Origin: Pseudomonas brassicacearum
GTDB taxonomy: Bacteria > Pseudomonadota > Gammaproteobacteria > Pseudomonadales > Pseudomonadaceae
Reading direction: 5' to 3'
DNA: 64,000 nt
Assembly (NCBI RefSeq): GCF_003732225.1
Contig: NZ_MOBJ01000001.1
Location: 1-64,000, forward strand
The translations under genes were made by a program, and so were the position numbers. The number at the start of each line of letters is the position of its first letter. The stretch's first letter is position 1. The notes under the pieces are model-generated. The model was not told the origin of the DNA and did no database searches. It saw nothing but the letters and a program-made list of their open reading frames with translations. Shown here in pieces: positions 1 to 8,724 of the stretch.

Positions 1-105
1 ACCCGTTTTCCAGTAGACCGTAAGGCTGCTCCGCTTAAGTGAACAGCATTACCCTAAGTGGGGGCCTTTTTGTTGCCCGAAATTTGTGAGCCGCCTCCGT
101 TCAAG

Positions 106-195
106 TGTGGGAGCGAGCTTGCTCGCGAAGGCGCCCGTTCATCCAACATTGATGTCGTCTGACCCATCGCTATCGCGAGCAAGCTCGCTCCCACA
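106..195. repeat. REP doublet (REPIN), GTGGGAGCGAGC family
   Basis: Two perfect 23-base inverted arms, 106-128 (TGTGGGAGCGAGCTTGCTCG and 3 more) and 173-195, enclose 44 bases. Each arm is itself an imperfect palindrome. This is the usual layout of a REPIN, a pair of inverted REP sequences moved in trans by RAYT transposases in fluorescent pseudomonads. No RAYT gene is in the window. The first 105 bases hold no gene that I can support. Confidence 0.85.
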
Positions 196-211
196 AAGGA
201 TTCGCGATGCA

Positions 212-1102
212 TCACGCCACCCGCTCATCCCCCGGGTTGCGTTCGAAATAGCGTTTGTACTCGCGACTGAACTGCGACGTACTCTGATAGCCCACCCGAT
301 GCGCGACCTGCGCCACTCCCAGCCCTTCCGACAGCAACAACTGCTGCGCCTTGAGCAATCGCAGGCGCTTCAAATACTGCACCGGCGACAACAAGGTGCT
401 GCGCTTGAAATGCTCGTGGAAGGTCGACGTGCTCATGTTCGCGCAGCTGGCCAGAGTCTCGACGTTCAGCGGCTCGGTGAAATGCGCGTGCAAGTGACTC
501 AAGGATGCGGCAACCCGGGCAAATTGCCCCTGCTGTTCGACCAGTGCTCGCAATACATCAGCCTGTGGACCGCGCAACGCCACGAACAACAACTCACGCA
601 ACCGCGCCAGCCCCATGACCTGACATTCCAGCGGATCGTGCAGGCAGTGCAACAAGCGTTCGACACATCCGCGCATGCTGTCATCGAGTACCGCCGAGGT
701 CATGGATTCGGGCGTTTGCGCCGGCGTATTACGCCCATGCACCAACCCCATGGCCAACACCAGTTCGCCCAGCAGCGCCCGGTCGATAGCAATCGAAACA
801 CCGAGCAATGGTGCATCGGCCATGGCAAAGGTTTCGCATTCGAAAGGCACCGGCAACGCCTGAATCAGGTAATGCCCGGCACCGTACTCCAGAGTGCGCG
901 CCCCTAGATAGGCGACTTTACTGCCCTGAGCGATGATCATCAGGCTCGGCTCATAGATCTGCGGGCCACGCGCCACATCGCAACTGGCTCTGAGCACGTG
1001 CACGCCGGGCAAGCGCGTCGGCACGAAACCATCACGGGTCGCCAGCGGCTGTATCAGCGCAACCAGCGCGGCATTGGCATCGAGATGACGGGTCAACAAC
1101 AT
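212..1102 (-). CDS. AraC family transcriptional regulator
   Basis: A 296-residue protein with an AraC_N-type cupin sensor domain (about residues 20-180) and two C-terminal helix-turn-helix motifs (about 195-290; the stretch VAQVAHRVGYQSTSQFSREY is the classic second motif). Start is ATG at 1102. It is divergent from the alcohol dehydrogenase at 1283, and regulators of this subfamily often control an adjacent oxidoreductase, so a role in an aldehyde or alcohol response is inferred. The inducer cannot be read from sequence. Confidence 0.9.
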   Translation of the reverse strand: MLLTRHLDANAALVALIQPLATRDGFVPTRLPGVHVLRASCDVARGPQIYEPSLMIIAQGSKVAYLGARTLEYGAGHYLIQALPVPFECETFAMADAPLLGVSIAIDRALLGELVLAMGLVHGRNTPAQTPESMTSAVLDDSMRGCVERLLHCLHDPLECQVMGLARLRELLFVALRGPQADVLRALVEQQGQFARVAASLSHLHAHFTEPLNVETLASCANMSTSTFHEHFKRSTLLSPVQYLKRLRLLKAQQLLLSEGLGVAQVAHRVGYQSTSQFSREYKRYFERNPGDERVA

Positions 1103-1282
1103 GGCAAAAACTTCGCGAAAAAAGGGATGAAAGCATCATCGCAGGTCTGAGCGCCAATGCGACCGGTCCACCGCGGATGCCGGAGGAATAGGCATAAGAC
1201 GCGGAGGAATCGTCATGGCCGCCCCAGCGGACGGCGCGGAAAATGGCCCACCTCACCCGTCACTGCTTTTGCGAGGTTCACC

Positions 1283-2335
1283 ATGTACACCGCCATCGGT
1301 TACGCCGCCCAATCGGCCACCACTCCCCTCGCCCCGATGACCTTCGAACGTCGCAGCCCACGCGCCGACGATGTTGCGATCGAAATCCTCTACTGCGGCG
1401 TCTGCCATTCCGACATCCACCAGGCTCGCAACGAATGGGGCATCGCGGTTTACCCACTGATGCCGGGCCACGAGATTGTCGGCAAAGTCACCGCCATCGG
1501 CGCCAATGTCACCGCCCACAAGGTGGGTGATCTGGTCGGGGTTGGTTGCATGGTCGACTCGTGCCGCCACTGCGAAGCCTGCCAGGCCGACCTTGAGCAA
1601 TATTGCCTGGAAGGTCCGACCTTGACCTACGCGACCCCGGACCGGGTCGACGGTAGCAACACCATGGGCGGTTACTCCGACAGCATCGTGGTCAGCGAGC
1701 ATTTCGTCGTACGCATTCCCGAGAAACTCGACCCGGCCAGCGCCGCACCGATCCTCTGCGCCGGCATCACCACCTACTCGCCGCTCAAGCACTACGGCGT
1801 GAAGGCCGGTGACAAGGTCGGCATTCTCGGCATGGGCGGCCTCGGCCACATGGGCATCAAGTTTGCCAAGGCCATGGGCGCCGAAGTCACCTTGTTCACA
1901 CGCTCGGCGAGCAAGGCCGAAGAAGGTCGTCGCCAGGGCGCGGACCACGTGATCGTCTCCACCGATGCCGAGCAGATGGCAGCCGCTGCAGGACAGTTCG
2001 ACTTTTTGCTCGACACCATTCCGGTGCAGCACGACCTCAACCCCTACCTCGATACGCTGCGCTTCGACGGCGTGCACATCCTGGTCGGTTTGATCGAGCC
2101 GATCGACCCTCCCGTCCACGCGGCCAAACTGGTGCTGGGGCGTCGGGTGCTGGCCGGTTCGTTGATCGGCGGTATCGCAGAAACCCAGGAAGTGCTGGAT
2201 TTCTGCGCCGAACACAACATCACCTGCGACATCGAAATGCTCGACATCCGCCAGATCAACGAAGCTTACAGCCGCATGATCGCCGGTGATGTGAAGTATC
2301 GTTTCGTCATCGACATGGCGACCTTGAAAGTCTGA
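1283..2335 (+). CDS. Zinc-dependent NAD(P) alcohol dehydrogenase, YahK/cinnamyl-ADH type
   Basis: Interconverts alcohols and aldehydes with NAD(P)H; 350 residues, as in E. coli YahK (349). Catalytic zinc ligands lie in the GVCHSDIH and GHE motifs. The structural zinc lobe is the four-cysteine CRHCEACQADLEQYC region. The Rossmann fingerprint is GMGGLGHMG. An upstream in-frame ATG at 1157 would add 42 atypical residues; I take ATG 1283 because it follows a GAGG ribosome site and matches family length. It is divergent from the AraC gene, which probably controls it. The true substrate is unknown; family members are broad aldehyde reductases. Confidence 0.92.
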   Translation: MYTAIGYAAQSATTPLAPMTFERRSPRADDVAIEILYCGVCHSDIHQARNEWGIAVYPLMPGHEIVGKVTAIGANVTAHKVGDLVGVGCMVDSCRHCEACQADLEQYCLEGPTLTYATPDRVDGSNTMGGYSDSIVVSEHFVVRIPEKLDPASAAPILCAGITTYSPLKHYGVKAGDKVGILGMGGLGHMGIKFAKAMGAEVTLFTRSASKAEEGRRQGADHVIVSTDAEQMAAAAGQFDFLLDTIPVQHDLNPYLDTLRFDGVHILVGLIEPIDPPVHAAKLVLGRRVLAGSLIGGIAETQEVLDFCAEHNITCDIEMLDIRQINEAYSRMIAGDVKYRFVIDMATLKV

Positions 2336-2347
2336 TCAGCTAGCGGC

Positions 2348-3142
2348 TTATACCTTGGCCCCTAGCTCCGCCGACAGCCGAGCCGTGACCCCTTTGATCA
2401 GGGGAATCAGCTCGGCCATTTTTTCCAGCGGCATGTACGGTACGGTGCTGGCGATACTGATACCGGCGACGATCCGCCGACTGGCATCGCGAACCGGAGC
2501 AGCCACACAGCGGATCGACGGTTCGTTGTCCTCCAGATCGAAAGCGTAGCCACCCGCCACATATTCCAGCATGCGCTGCTGAAACTGCTCCCAGGATTGC
2601 TCCGGGTGCTGCGGCCAGAACTGACTCTTCCCACCCGCCGGCAAGCTGACTTGATACAGCCGCTGCCATTCCTGCTGTGAGTCATCGAGCATCAGCGCCT
2701 TACCGATCCCGGTGCGCGCCAACGGCATGCGATGACCGACCCGCGAGCGCATTTCCGGGCCATTGCGCCCCGGATTCTTGTGCAGGTACAGCACCTCATC
2801 GCCTTCACGGATTGCCAGATGGATGGTGTCGCCAGTCAACGCCGACAACTCATCCAGATACGGTCCGGCAAGGGTCACCAATGGCAGCTCTTCACGCGCC
2901 TGAAAACCCAACTCGATCAGCTTCGGTCCGAGCAGGTAACCCACCTGCGGCACTACTCGCAGATAGCGTTCGTCTACCAGACAACTGGCCAGGCGGTGCG
3001 TCGTGCTGCGGGTAGTGCCGATCAGCCGGGCGATTTCCTTGAGGTCACGAGCGCCGCCGGCCACGGCATGCACTACCGCCAAACCGCGCAGCAACGTTTG
3101 GGTGCCGGTTGGCGCGGCATTTTTCGAGAGCTCTTCCTGCAT
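2348..3142 (-). CDS. IclR family regulator, probable regulator of galactonate genes
   Basis: 264 residues: an N-terminal winged helix-turn-helix (about 15-75, with IARLIGTTRSTTHRLASCL) and an IclR effector domain (about 85-255). It is the last gene of a same-strand run dgoK-dgoA-iclR, 60 bases after dgoA, so it is probably co-transcribed and acts on the promoter upstream of dgoK. IclR proteins bind palindromes near promoters; the inverted repeat at 4907-4941 is the obvious candidate site. Effector (2-keto-3-deoxygalactonate or galactonate) is inferred from context. Confidence 0.85.
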   Translation of the reverse strand: MQEELSKNAAPTGTQTLLRGLAVVHAVAGGARDLKEIARLIGTTRSTTHRLASCLVDERYLRVVPQVGYLLGPKLIELGFQAREELPLVTLAGPYLDELSALTGDTIHLAIREGDEVLYLHKNPGRNGPEMRSRVGHRMPLARTGIGKALMLDDSQQEWQRLYQVSLPAGGKSQFWPQHPEQSWEQFQQRMLEYVAGGYAFDLEDNEPSIRCVAAPVRDASRRIVAGISIASTVPYMPLEKMAELIPLIKGVTARLSAELGAKV

Positions 3143-3202
3143 AGTCCAGTCTTACCGTTGAGCGAGTGAACGGGCAGCATTATGGTTGCCCGTGTGCCGC
3201 CA

Positions 3203-3832
3203 CTACAACTCGAAGTGCAGCGCGTTCCATGCCGTGACGTACGCCCTGGCCCGAACGGCCACTTCCTCAGGCGTGAGGCCCGGCTTGAACAACCCGGAAC
3301 CCAGACCAAAGCCTTTAACGCCTGCCTCGACAAACGCCTGCATGTTGTCCGGAGTAATCCCTCCCACAGGCAGCAGCACGGTCCCGGCCGGCAACACTGC
3401 GAGCCAGGCCTTCACGACCGCCGGCCCCATCTGCTCGGCCGGGAACATCTTCAACACATCCGCGCCTTCGGCCAGTGCCGCGAACGCTTCGGTCGGTGTC
3501 GCCACACCCGGCGACAGGTACAAGCCAGCAGCCTTCGCCGCACGCAAGACCTTGGCATCGCTGTGGGGCATGACGATCACCTGGCCACCGGCGGCTTTCA
3601 CCTGGGCGACCTGCTCCGGAGTCAGCACCGTACCGGCGCCGATCAGGCAATCGGCAGGCAATGTGCTGCGTAGAATGCGGATGCTCTCATAGGGTTCAGG
3701 AGAATTGAGCGGCACTTCGATAACCCGGAAACCGGCCTGGTACAAAACCTCGCCGATGGCCGCAGCTTCTTGCGGACGCAGGCCGCGAAGGATCGCGATC
3801 AGACCGTTTGTTGCCAGTGCTTGCTTGAGCAT
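3203..3832 (-). CDS. dgoA: 2-dehydro-3-deoxy-6-phosphogalactonate aldolase
   Basis: Cleaves 2-keto-3-deoxy-6-phosphogalactonate to pyruvate and glyceraldehyde 3-phosphate, the last step of D-galactonate breakdown. 209 residues, the usual size of KDPG/KDPGal class I aldolases. Lys128 in VLKMFPAEQ is the expected Schiff-base lysine, and the E39-V-P-L strand and GAGT loop of the (beta/alpha)8 barrel are present. The start is 9 bases after the dgoK stop, so the two are translated from one message. KDPG-only aldolase (Eda) is less likely, given the kinase partner. Confidence 0.92.
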   Translation of the reverse strand: MLKQALATNGLIAILRGLRPQEAAAIGEVLYQAGFRVIEVPLNSPEPYESIRILRSTLPADCLIGAGTVLTPEQVAQVKAAGGQVIVMPHSDAKVLRAAKAAGLYLSPGVATPTEAFAALAEGADVLKMFPAEQMGPAVVKAWLAVLPAGTVLLPVGGITPDNMQAFVEAGVKGFGLGSGLFKPGLTPEEVAVRARAYVTAWNALHFEL

Positions 3833-3841
3833 GTCGGACCT

Positions 3842-4843
3842 CTAGTCAGGTTGAACGGGAGCGGTTTTACCGAGCAGCCCCGCCGAGACCGCCAGCTGCC
3901 ACAACCCGCGTTCAGTGGCCTGCTCGGCCAAGGTCACATGAGGGAAGCCGCAGGTGTCGAGGGCTCGTTGATAGCGGGCACAGAGTTGGGCATTGCCGAT
4001 CAGGATGATCGAAGGAAGCTTTGCGCTGTGGCGGCGATGGCGATGCACCGTTGCCAGCGCGGACAACTCATGGCCAATCAACAGGCCAGACAGATAGTCC
4101 GGTTGCGCTGTGGCACTGAGCTCACCGGTCAGACCAAGGCTGCGCGCACTGAACAACGTCGACAGCGGACCAATTTCGCCGTCCACCGACAATGCCACTT
4201 GCACACCGCGATCAAAGGCTGCGCCATCGAATGCCGGCGTGCGTTGTTGCGTACGCCCGAGAATGCTGTGTTCGCTGAGTACGGCGAACAGCTCGCCGGT
4301 CATGAAGGTGTCGAAATGAGTGATACAGCCTTCGACCACTTCGACCCATTTCGAATGGCTGCCCGGCAGGCCGATCAACAGGTTGTCTCCTGCCATGACC
4401 GGCAGGTTTTGCAGCACGCCAAGGACCTGGGTTTCTTCGCCGCGCATCACATTCGGCAAACGCGAACGCTGGATGACGCCGGGCACGATGTGCACATCGA
4501 TGCCGCGCAGGCTGCGGACGGTTTGCAGGGAAGAGCCGAGGTTAGCGACATTCGCCGGGGTGTCGCAGTAGGCGGCTTCACGCCAGCCCTGAGCACTGCC
4601 GACCATGCCGCAGGCAATCACCGGAAGGCTGGGCTGTGCATCGAGCCAGTCACCGCAGGCCTCGTCGAATGCCAGTTCAAAACCGTCTGCGCATGACTGG
4701 CCAGCAATCATCCGTGGCGCGCTCGGCAAATGCATGATCCCCGACGCCAGCGAACGCTGGTCGAGTACCTGGCCATTGGAGCCGAGTTTGTAAGCACGAA
4801 GGGAGGTGGTCCCCCAATCGAGCGCGATCAATTGCGCCTGCAT
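3842..4843 (-). CDS. dgoK: 2-dehydro-3-deoxygalactonokinase
   Basis: Phosphorylates 2-keto-3-deoxygalactonate with ATP to feed the aldolase next to it. 333 residues of the DgoK family, with the N-terminal phosphate-binding segment ALDWGTTSLRAY and the conserved GLPGSHSKWV loop. A longer frame (to 4981) exists, but ATG 4843 has AGGTGAA 4 bases upstream and places the kinase motif at the N terminus. First gene of the dgoK-dgoA-iclR unit. The dehydratase (dgoD) and a galactonate transporter are not next to it, so they must be encoded elsewhere. Confidence 0.92.
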   Translation of the reverse strand: MQAQLIALDWGTTSLRAYKLGSNGQVLDQRSLASGIMHLPSAPRMIAGQSCADGFELAFDEACGDWLDAQPSLPVIACGMVGSAQGWREAAYCDTPANVANLGSSLQTVRSLRGIDVHIVPGVIQRSRLPNVMRGEETQVLGVLQNLPVMAGDNLLIGLPGSHSKWVEVVEGCITHFDTFMTGELFAVLSEHSILGRTQQRTPAFDGAAFDRGVQVALSVDGEIGPLSTLFSARSLGLTGELSATAQPDYLSGLLIGHELSALATVHRHRRHSAKLPSIILIGNAQLCARYQRALDTCGFPHVTLAEQATERGLWQLAVSAGLLGKTAPVQPD

Positions 4844-4882
4844 CGCTTCACCTGAATTTGTTTTTGGCAGTGAGTGAGCAGG

Positions 4883-4912
4883 ACTATAAATCCGGACGCA
4901 GGAATATCTCAA
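4883..4912 (-). promoter_or_regulatory. Probable sigma-70 promoter of dgoK
   Basis: Read on the - strand, TTGAGA (4912-4907) and TATAGT (4888-4883) are separated by 18 bases, about 40 bases before the dgoK start. The -35 hexamer lies inside the promoter-proximal arm of the inverted repeat at 4907-4941, the right position for repressor blocking. Confidence 0.6.
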
Positions 4913-4941
4913 TATATAAATACAACTCCCATATATTGGGA
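4907..4941. promoter_or_regulatory. Candidate operator of the dgo operon (inverted repeat)
   Basis: Arms TCTCAATATAT (4907-4917) and ATATATTGGGA (4931-4941) are complementary at 10 of 11 positions and are separated by 13 bases. The repeat lies in AT-rich DNA in an otherwise GC-rich region and overlaps the -35 element of the dgoK promoter. Binding by the IclR protein at 2348-3142 is an inference. Confidence 0.5.
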
Positions 4942-4983
4942 TAAATTGAATTGAAAGATGATTCAGGTTTTTCCTGGCCAAAA

Positions 4984-5047
4984 AAAGATCGCAGCCTGCG
5001 GCAGCTCCTACGAATCGGTGTAGGCGCTGCCGAAGGCTGCGATCTTT
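4984..5047. repeat. Palindromic repeat, GATCGCAGCC family
   Basis: 28-base arms 4984-5011 and 5020-5047 match as inverted repeats with two mismatches around an 8-base loop. The same core recurs at 24205-24265 and 52162-52257. It lies between the GNAT gene and dgoK, both on the - strand. As RNA it would fold into a stable hairpin ending in a short T run, so it may also end the GNAT message. Confidence 0.8.
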
Positions 5048-5065
5048 AACAGACGCTGCTAGCGA

Positions 5066-5548
5066 TCAGTTGCCTTCGGCAAACTCACGCAACACATTGC
5101 CATCCATGCGATAACGCACCCACTCTTCCTGCGGCTGGGCGCCGAGAGATTTGTAGAAATCGATGGCTGGGGTGTTCCATTCCAGCACGCTCCATTCGAA
5201 GCGACCGCAGTCGTTCGCGCAGGCGATTTTGGCGAGGTGGCGCAGCAGTTGTTTGCCGGCGCCGCCACCGCGTTGTTCGGGAGTGATGTAGAGGTCTTCA
5301 AGGTACAGGCAGTTGCTGCCCAGCCAGGTCGAGTAGCTGAAGAAAAAAACCGCGAAACCAATCGGCAAACCGTCGCGCAGGCAGATCAGGCCATGGGCGG
5401 TGGCACCTTCGCTGAACAGGCTGCGCTCGATATCGGCGACACTGGCGATGACTTCATGCCGGGCGCGCTCGTAGTCGGCCAGCTCGGTGATGAACGCAAG
5501 AATTTGTGGCGCATCGCTGGGAGTGGCCGGACGGATTTCGATCGACAT
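5066..5548 (-). CDS. GNAT family N-acetyltransferase
   Basis: 160 residues with the acetyl-CoA pyrophosphate loop EQRGGGAGKQLLRHL preceded by the beta-4 strand LYLEDLYITP, and the C-terminal NxxAxxFYxSLGA-like element (NTPAIDFYKSLGA). This resembles the diamine/spermidine N-acetyltransferase-like branch of GNAT proteins, but the acceptor cannot be named. ATG start at 5548. It is a single gene flanked by a repeat and a divergent HD-domain gene. Confidence 0.9.
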   Translation of the reverse strand: MSIEIRPATPSDAPQILAFITELADYERARHEVIASVADIERSLFSEGATAHGLICLRDGLPIGFAVFFFSYSTWLGSNCLYLEDLYITPEQRGGGAGKQLLRHLAKIACANDCGRFEWSVLEWNTPAIDFYKSLGAQPQEEWVRYRMDGNVLREFAEGN

Positions 5549-5670
5549 GGACGTGCCTTGTGAACAGTTGAAACCGCCATACTATGTCGGCGATCAGCGC
5601 TCGTCACATGTCACTTCAAAACTTAATCTACGGGCGCCGCCACAAAAGTGCTCCGCACAAAAGGATTGTT

Positions 5671-6336
5671 ATGAGCCTCCCCGCCTTCGCCCCACTGCAG
5701 GCCCTCGCCTCGACCCTGTTGCCCCACGCGCTGGAGCCGTCCGAGGATGGCGCCCACGACCTGTCGCACTTGCAACGGGTATGGCGCAACGTTCAGCGGA
5801 TTCAAACCGAAGAAGGCGGTGACCTTGAAGTGCTGCTGGCGGCCGTATTGCTGCACGACTGTGTGGCAGTGGAAAAAAACTCGCCGCTGCGCTCTCAGGC
5901 CTCGCGGCTGGCGGCGGAAAAAGCCTTGGCAATCCTGAGCCAGTTGAATTGGCCCAAGCACAAAAGCGCAGCAGTCGCTCACGCCATCGAAGCCCACAGT
6001 TTTTCGGCAAACATTCAGCCGACAACCCTGGAAGCAAGAATTCTCCAGGACGCCGACCGTCTCGACTCCCTCGGTATGCTCGGCGTTGCCCGCACGTTTT
6101 ACATCGCCGGACGCATGGGCAGCACGCTCTATGATCCGCAGGATCCCACGGCAACATCCCGCGAGTACGACGACAAACGCTTTTGCCTCGACCACTTCCA
6201 GACCAAGCTTTTGCACTTGGCCAACGGCTTCCAGACACTGACCGGCAAGCGTCTTGCGCAACTACGCCACGAGCGTCTGAAGCGCTTCATGGACGAGTTC
6301 ATTGAGGAGATCGGTTTACCACCCAGCGTCGTCTGA
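5671..6336 (+). CDS. HD-domain phosphohydrolase (YedJ-like)
   Basis: 221 residues. The metal-binding HD pattern is visible: His in DLSHLQRVW, His-Asp in VLLHDCVAVEK, and the distal Asp in LQDADRLDSLG. The YedJ/YpgQ group hydrolyses nucleotides or related phosphates; the substrate here is unknown. ATG 5671 is chosen over the frame's first ATG (5584) because AAGGA lies 5 bases upstream and the extra segment does not look like protein. Confidence 0.85.
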   Translation: MSLPAFAPLQALASTLLPHALEPSEDGAHDLSHLQRVWRNVQRIQTEEGGDLEVLLAAVLLHDCVAVEKNSPLRSQASRLAAEKALAILSQLNWPKHKSAAVAHAIEAHSFSANIQPTTLEARILQDADRLDSLGMLGVARTFYIAGRMGSTLYDPQDPTATSREYDDKRFCLDHFQTKLLHLANGFQTLTGKRLAQLRHERLKRFMDEFIEEIGLPPSVV

Positions 6337-6407
6337 AGCCATTACTCCGCCAATTGCTAACCCTGAAACCGCTAACCACAGAACATACGCCACAACTGCC
6401 TGTGTTA

Positions 6408-6447
6408 GATAAGTCGCGTATAAAACCAATAGATAAAGAGACTTATC
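6408..6447. promoter_or_regulatory. Inverted repeat overlapping the MFS gene ribosome-binding region
   Basis: Perfect 8-base arms GATAAGTC (6408-6415) and GACTTATC (6440-6447) with 24 bases between. The right arm lies between the weak Shine-Dalgarno AAGAGA and the ATG at 6449. It could be an operator or an RNA stem that masks initiation; sequence alone does not decide. Confidence 0.35.
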
Positions 6448-6448
6448 C

Positions 6449-7669
6449 ATGCCCAGTCGCAACACCCCGGACACCGCCGTTTCAGGAAAACTGTTTGGCC
6501 TGTTCTGCCTCGCCAGTTACCTGCTTTCGCTGTCCTACGGCTCGACCTTTTTGCTCTCGCTGCTGATCAGCTCACGCGGCGGTAACGAGCATGATGCCGG
6601 TAGCGTGATTTCGGCGGCGATGCTCAGCACGTTCGCGGCGGTGATCCTGTCGGGGCATTTGTCGGACGCGCTCGGTGCGGCCCGTTCGATTGCCGTGTTT
6701 GGCGGCTTGCTGGTACTCGCCAGCCTGGGCTTTGCCCTGACCCCGGGTTTCGGTAGCACCTTACTGTTTTTCGGCCTGACGCTGGGTCTGGGCTGGGGCG
6801 TGTTTTACACTTTGGGGCCGATCATCGTGGCGATGCTGGTCACGCCCGCACAACGCGCCAAGTACTTCGCGCTGCTCTCTGGCAGCATGATGACTGGCAT
6901 CGGCTCAGGGCCGTTGCTCGGGCGGGCGGCCAGCGCGCTGGGTTACCCTGTAACCAGCGCATTTTACCTCGCCGCACTGGCGAGCCTGATCGGCGCGGTG
7001 CTGTTCTGGCGTTTGGGTGTCGCACTCAAACAGCGCCCGAATCAATTGGGCACGGCGGCAGTTTCGCGGATCTCCTGGGCCGCCGCCGCGCGGGTGATGT
7101 CGTCCAGAGCACTGTTTCCCATTGTCATGGTCGGCCTCGGCGGCTGCGTGTTTGGTGGTCTGTCGAGTTTCCAGACCAGCTATGCCGAATCCCGCTCGCT
7201 GGACTATTCGCTGTTCTTTCTCGGCTTCATGAGCGCTGCGATTACCAGCCGAATGCTGATCGCCAGTGTCGTGGTCAAACGCGACCCCTATTGGGCGTCC
7301 TGCTGGCTGTCAGGGCTGATGGTGGTGTCGATTCTGATGTTCCGCTTCGTGGTCGACGATGCCTTCACTTACTTGATGGCCGCCGCAGCGCTGGGCATCG
7401 GTTACGGGCTGACCTACTCGGTGATCAACGGCCTGGCCGCCAATGAAGCGCCCGCAGGCAACACTTCCCAAGCCTTGTTGCTGTTCAGTCTCGGGTACTT
7501 CGTGGGCGTGTTTGGCTTTCCCTTACTCGCCGGCAAGATCATCGTCGAACACGGTTTGCCGACGCTGCTGCTCACGGTGTTGGCGGTGGCGCTGTTGAAC
7601 TGGTCGATCACCGTTGGTCGCCTGCTTTGGCGTTGGGTAATCGCCAGCAATGTGCCGCAAGCGGCATAG
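6449..7669 (+). CDS. Major facilitator superfamily transporter
   Basis: 406 residues, strongly hydrophobic, with about 12 predicted membrane segments and the MFS loop 2-3 signature reduced to GHLSDALGAARS. Start ATG 6449 with a weak AAGAGA site. Inner-membrane export or uptake of a small molecule is expected; nothing indicates the substrate. No obvious operon partner: the HD gene ends 112 bases upstream and the lipase starts 119 bases downstream. Confidence 0.88.
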   Translation: MPSRNTPDTAVSGKLFGLFCLASYLLSLSYGSTFLLSLLISSRGGNEHDAGSVISAAMLSTFAAVILSGHLSDALGAARSIAVFGGLLVLASLGFALTPGFGSTLLFFGLTLGLGWGVFYTLGPIIVAMLVTPAQRAKYFALLSGSMMTGIGSGPLLGRAASALGYPVTSAFYLAALASLIGAVLFWRLGVALKQRPNQLGTAAVSRISWAAAARVMSSRALFPIVMVGLGGCVFGGLSSFQTSYAESRSLDYSLFFLGFMSAAITSRMLIASVVVKRDPYWASCWLSGLMVVSILMFRFVVDDAFTYLMAAAALGIGYGLTYSVINGLAANEAPAGNTSQALLLFSLGYFVGVFGFPLLAGKIIVEHGLPTLLLTVLAVALLNWSITVGRLLWRWVIASNVPQAA

Positions 7670-7788
7670 ACCGATGCCCTGCCCGAAGCGATTTGTACCA
7701 ACCTGTTTTGTAAACTACGGTTAGCCGCGACAGATCAAGCAGTCAATAGCATCTGTTCCACTTGAATCCGCTATCGACAGGTATAAGC

Positions 7789-8661
7789 ATGAACATGGAT
7801 GCGTCTACGCAATACCCGATTGTTTTGGTTCACGGCCTTTTCGGCTTCGATACAATTGCCGGTTATCCATACTTCTTCAATATCAAGGAAGCCCTCGAAC
7901 GCGCTGGCGCTCAGGTGTTTGCGGTGAACATTCCAGCCGTCAACGGCAATGAGGAACGCGGTGAAAAACTGCTCGAACAGGTCAACCGCATTTTGCGCGA
8001 AACGGGCGCCGACAAGGTCAATCTGATCGGCCATAGCCAAGGCCCCCTGGCAGCACGCTATGTAGCGGCACTGCACCCGGAAAAGGTCGCGTCGGTCACC
8101 TCTGTCAGCTGCCCCAATCACGGCTCCGAGATTGCCGACCAATTACACAAGGCCCTGACGCCCGGCGAGTTGCCCGAAGCGCTCGTACTGGCCCTGTTGA
8201 GCGCAGTCGGCACCTTCATTTCATTGATCAGCGGCCATCCGCAGAACCCCGTGGACCCTCAAGCAGCGTTCGAATCGCTGACCAGCGCAGGATTGGCTGA
8301 ATTCAATCGCAAGTACCCGCAAGGGGTGCCGAAAGTCTGGGGCGGTGAAGGCAACGAAATTGAAAACGGCGTGTATTACTACTCCTGGAGCGGGATCGTA
8401 CAAAAGATTCAAACCCCGCAACTACTCGATCCGACCCATCTGAACTGCATCGTGCTGTCGGAGTTGTTTTATAAAGAGAAACACGCCAACGACGGGCTGG
8501 TCGGCCGTTACAGCTCGCACCTGGGGAAAGTGATTCGCTCGGATTACCCCATGGACCATTTTGACGCTGTCAATCAAATGGCCGGGATCACCAGTTTGAA
8601 TGTGCACCCGGTCAAGCTCTATGTGGAACATGCCGCTCGGCTCAAGAGCAAGGGCTTGTAA
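7789..8661 (+). CDS. Triacylglycerol lipase, family I.1 (P. fluorescens C9 / P. fragi type)
   Basis: Alpha/beta hydrolase of 290 residues. The nucleophile elbow is GHSQG, the oxyanion region is [13 protein letters not shown] close to the N terminus, and [11 protein letters not shown] follows the elbow as in Pseudomonas family I lipases. The catalytic Asp and His are probably in NDGLVG and PMDHFDAV. There is no signal peptide, and no lipase foldase (lif) gene is nearby, which suits the smaller foldase-independent I.1 enzymes. ATG 7789 is preferred over an upstream in-frame start because the homologous region begins immediately. Confidence 0.88.
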   Translation: MNMDASTQYPIVLVHGLFGFDTIAGYPYFFNIKEALERAGAQVFAVNIPAVNGNEERGEKLLEQVNRILRETGADKVNLIGHSQGPLAARYVAALHPEKVASVTSVSCPNHGSEIADQLHKALTPGELPEALVLALLSAVGTFISLISGHPQNPVDPQAAFESLTSAGLAEFNRKYPQGVPKVWGGEGNEIENGVYYYSWSGIVQKIQTPQLLDPTHLNCIVLSELFYKEKHANDGLVGRYSSHLGKVIRSDYPMDHFDAVNQMAGITSLNVHPVKLYVEHAARLKSKGL

Positions 8662-8671
8662 GCCCATCGGC

Positions 8672-8703
8672 AATGGCCCGGTTTAAATACCAGGCCATTT
8701 TCC
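8672..8703. terminator. Probable terminator between the lipase and DUF1285 genes
   Basis: The stem pairs AATGGCCCGG (8672-8681) with CCAGGCCATT (8690-8699), one mismatch, 8-base AT-rich loop, then TTT. It lies between convergent genes and could serve the + strand lipase. Confidence 0.5.
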
Positions 8704-8724
8704 AGAACACAAAAGCACAGCGTG

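Noticed and set aside
106..195. Possible CRISPR-like repeats
   Set aside because: The repeats are inverted pairs scattered singly, not a regularly spaced direct-repeat array; they are REP sequences.
1253..2215. 320-codon - strand frame over the alcohol dehydrogenase
   Set aside because: Shadow of a gene with full zinc and Rossmann motifs; would also clash with the AraC-ADH promoter region.
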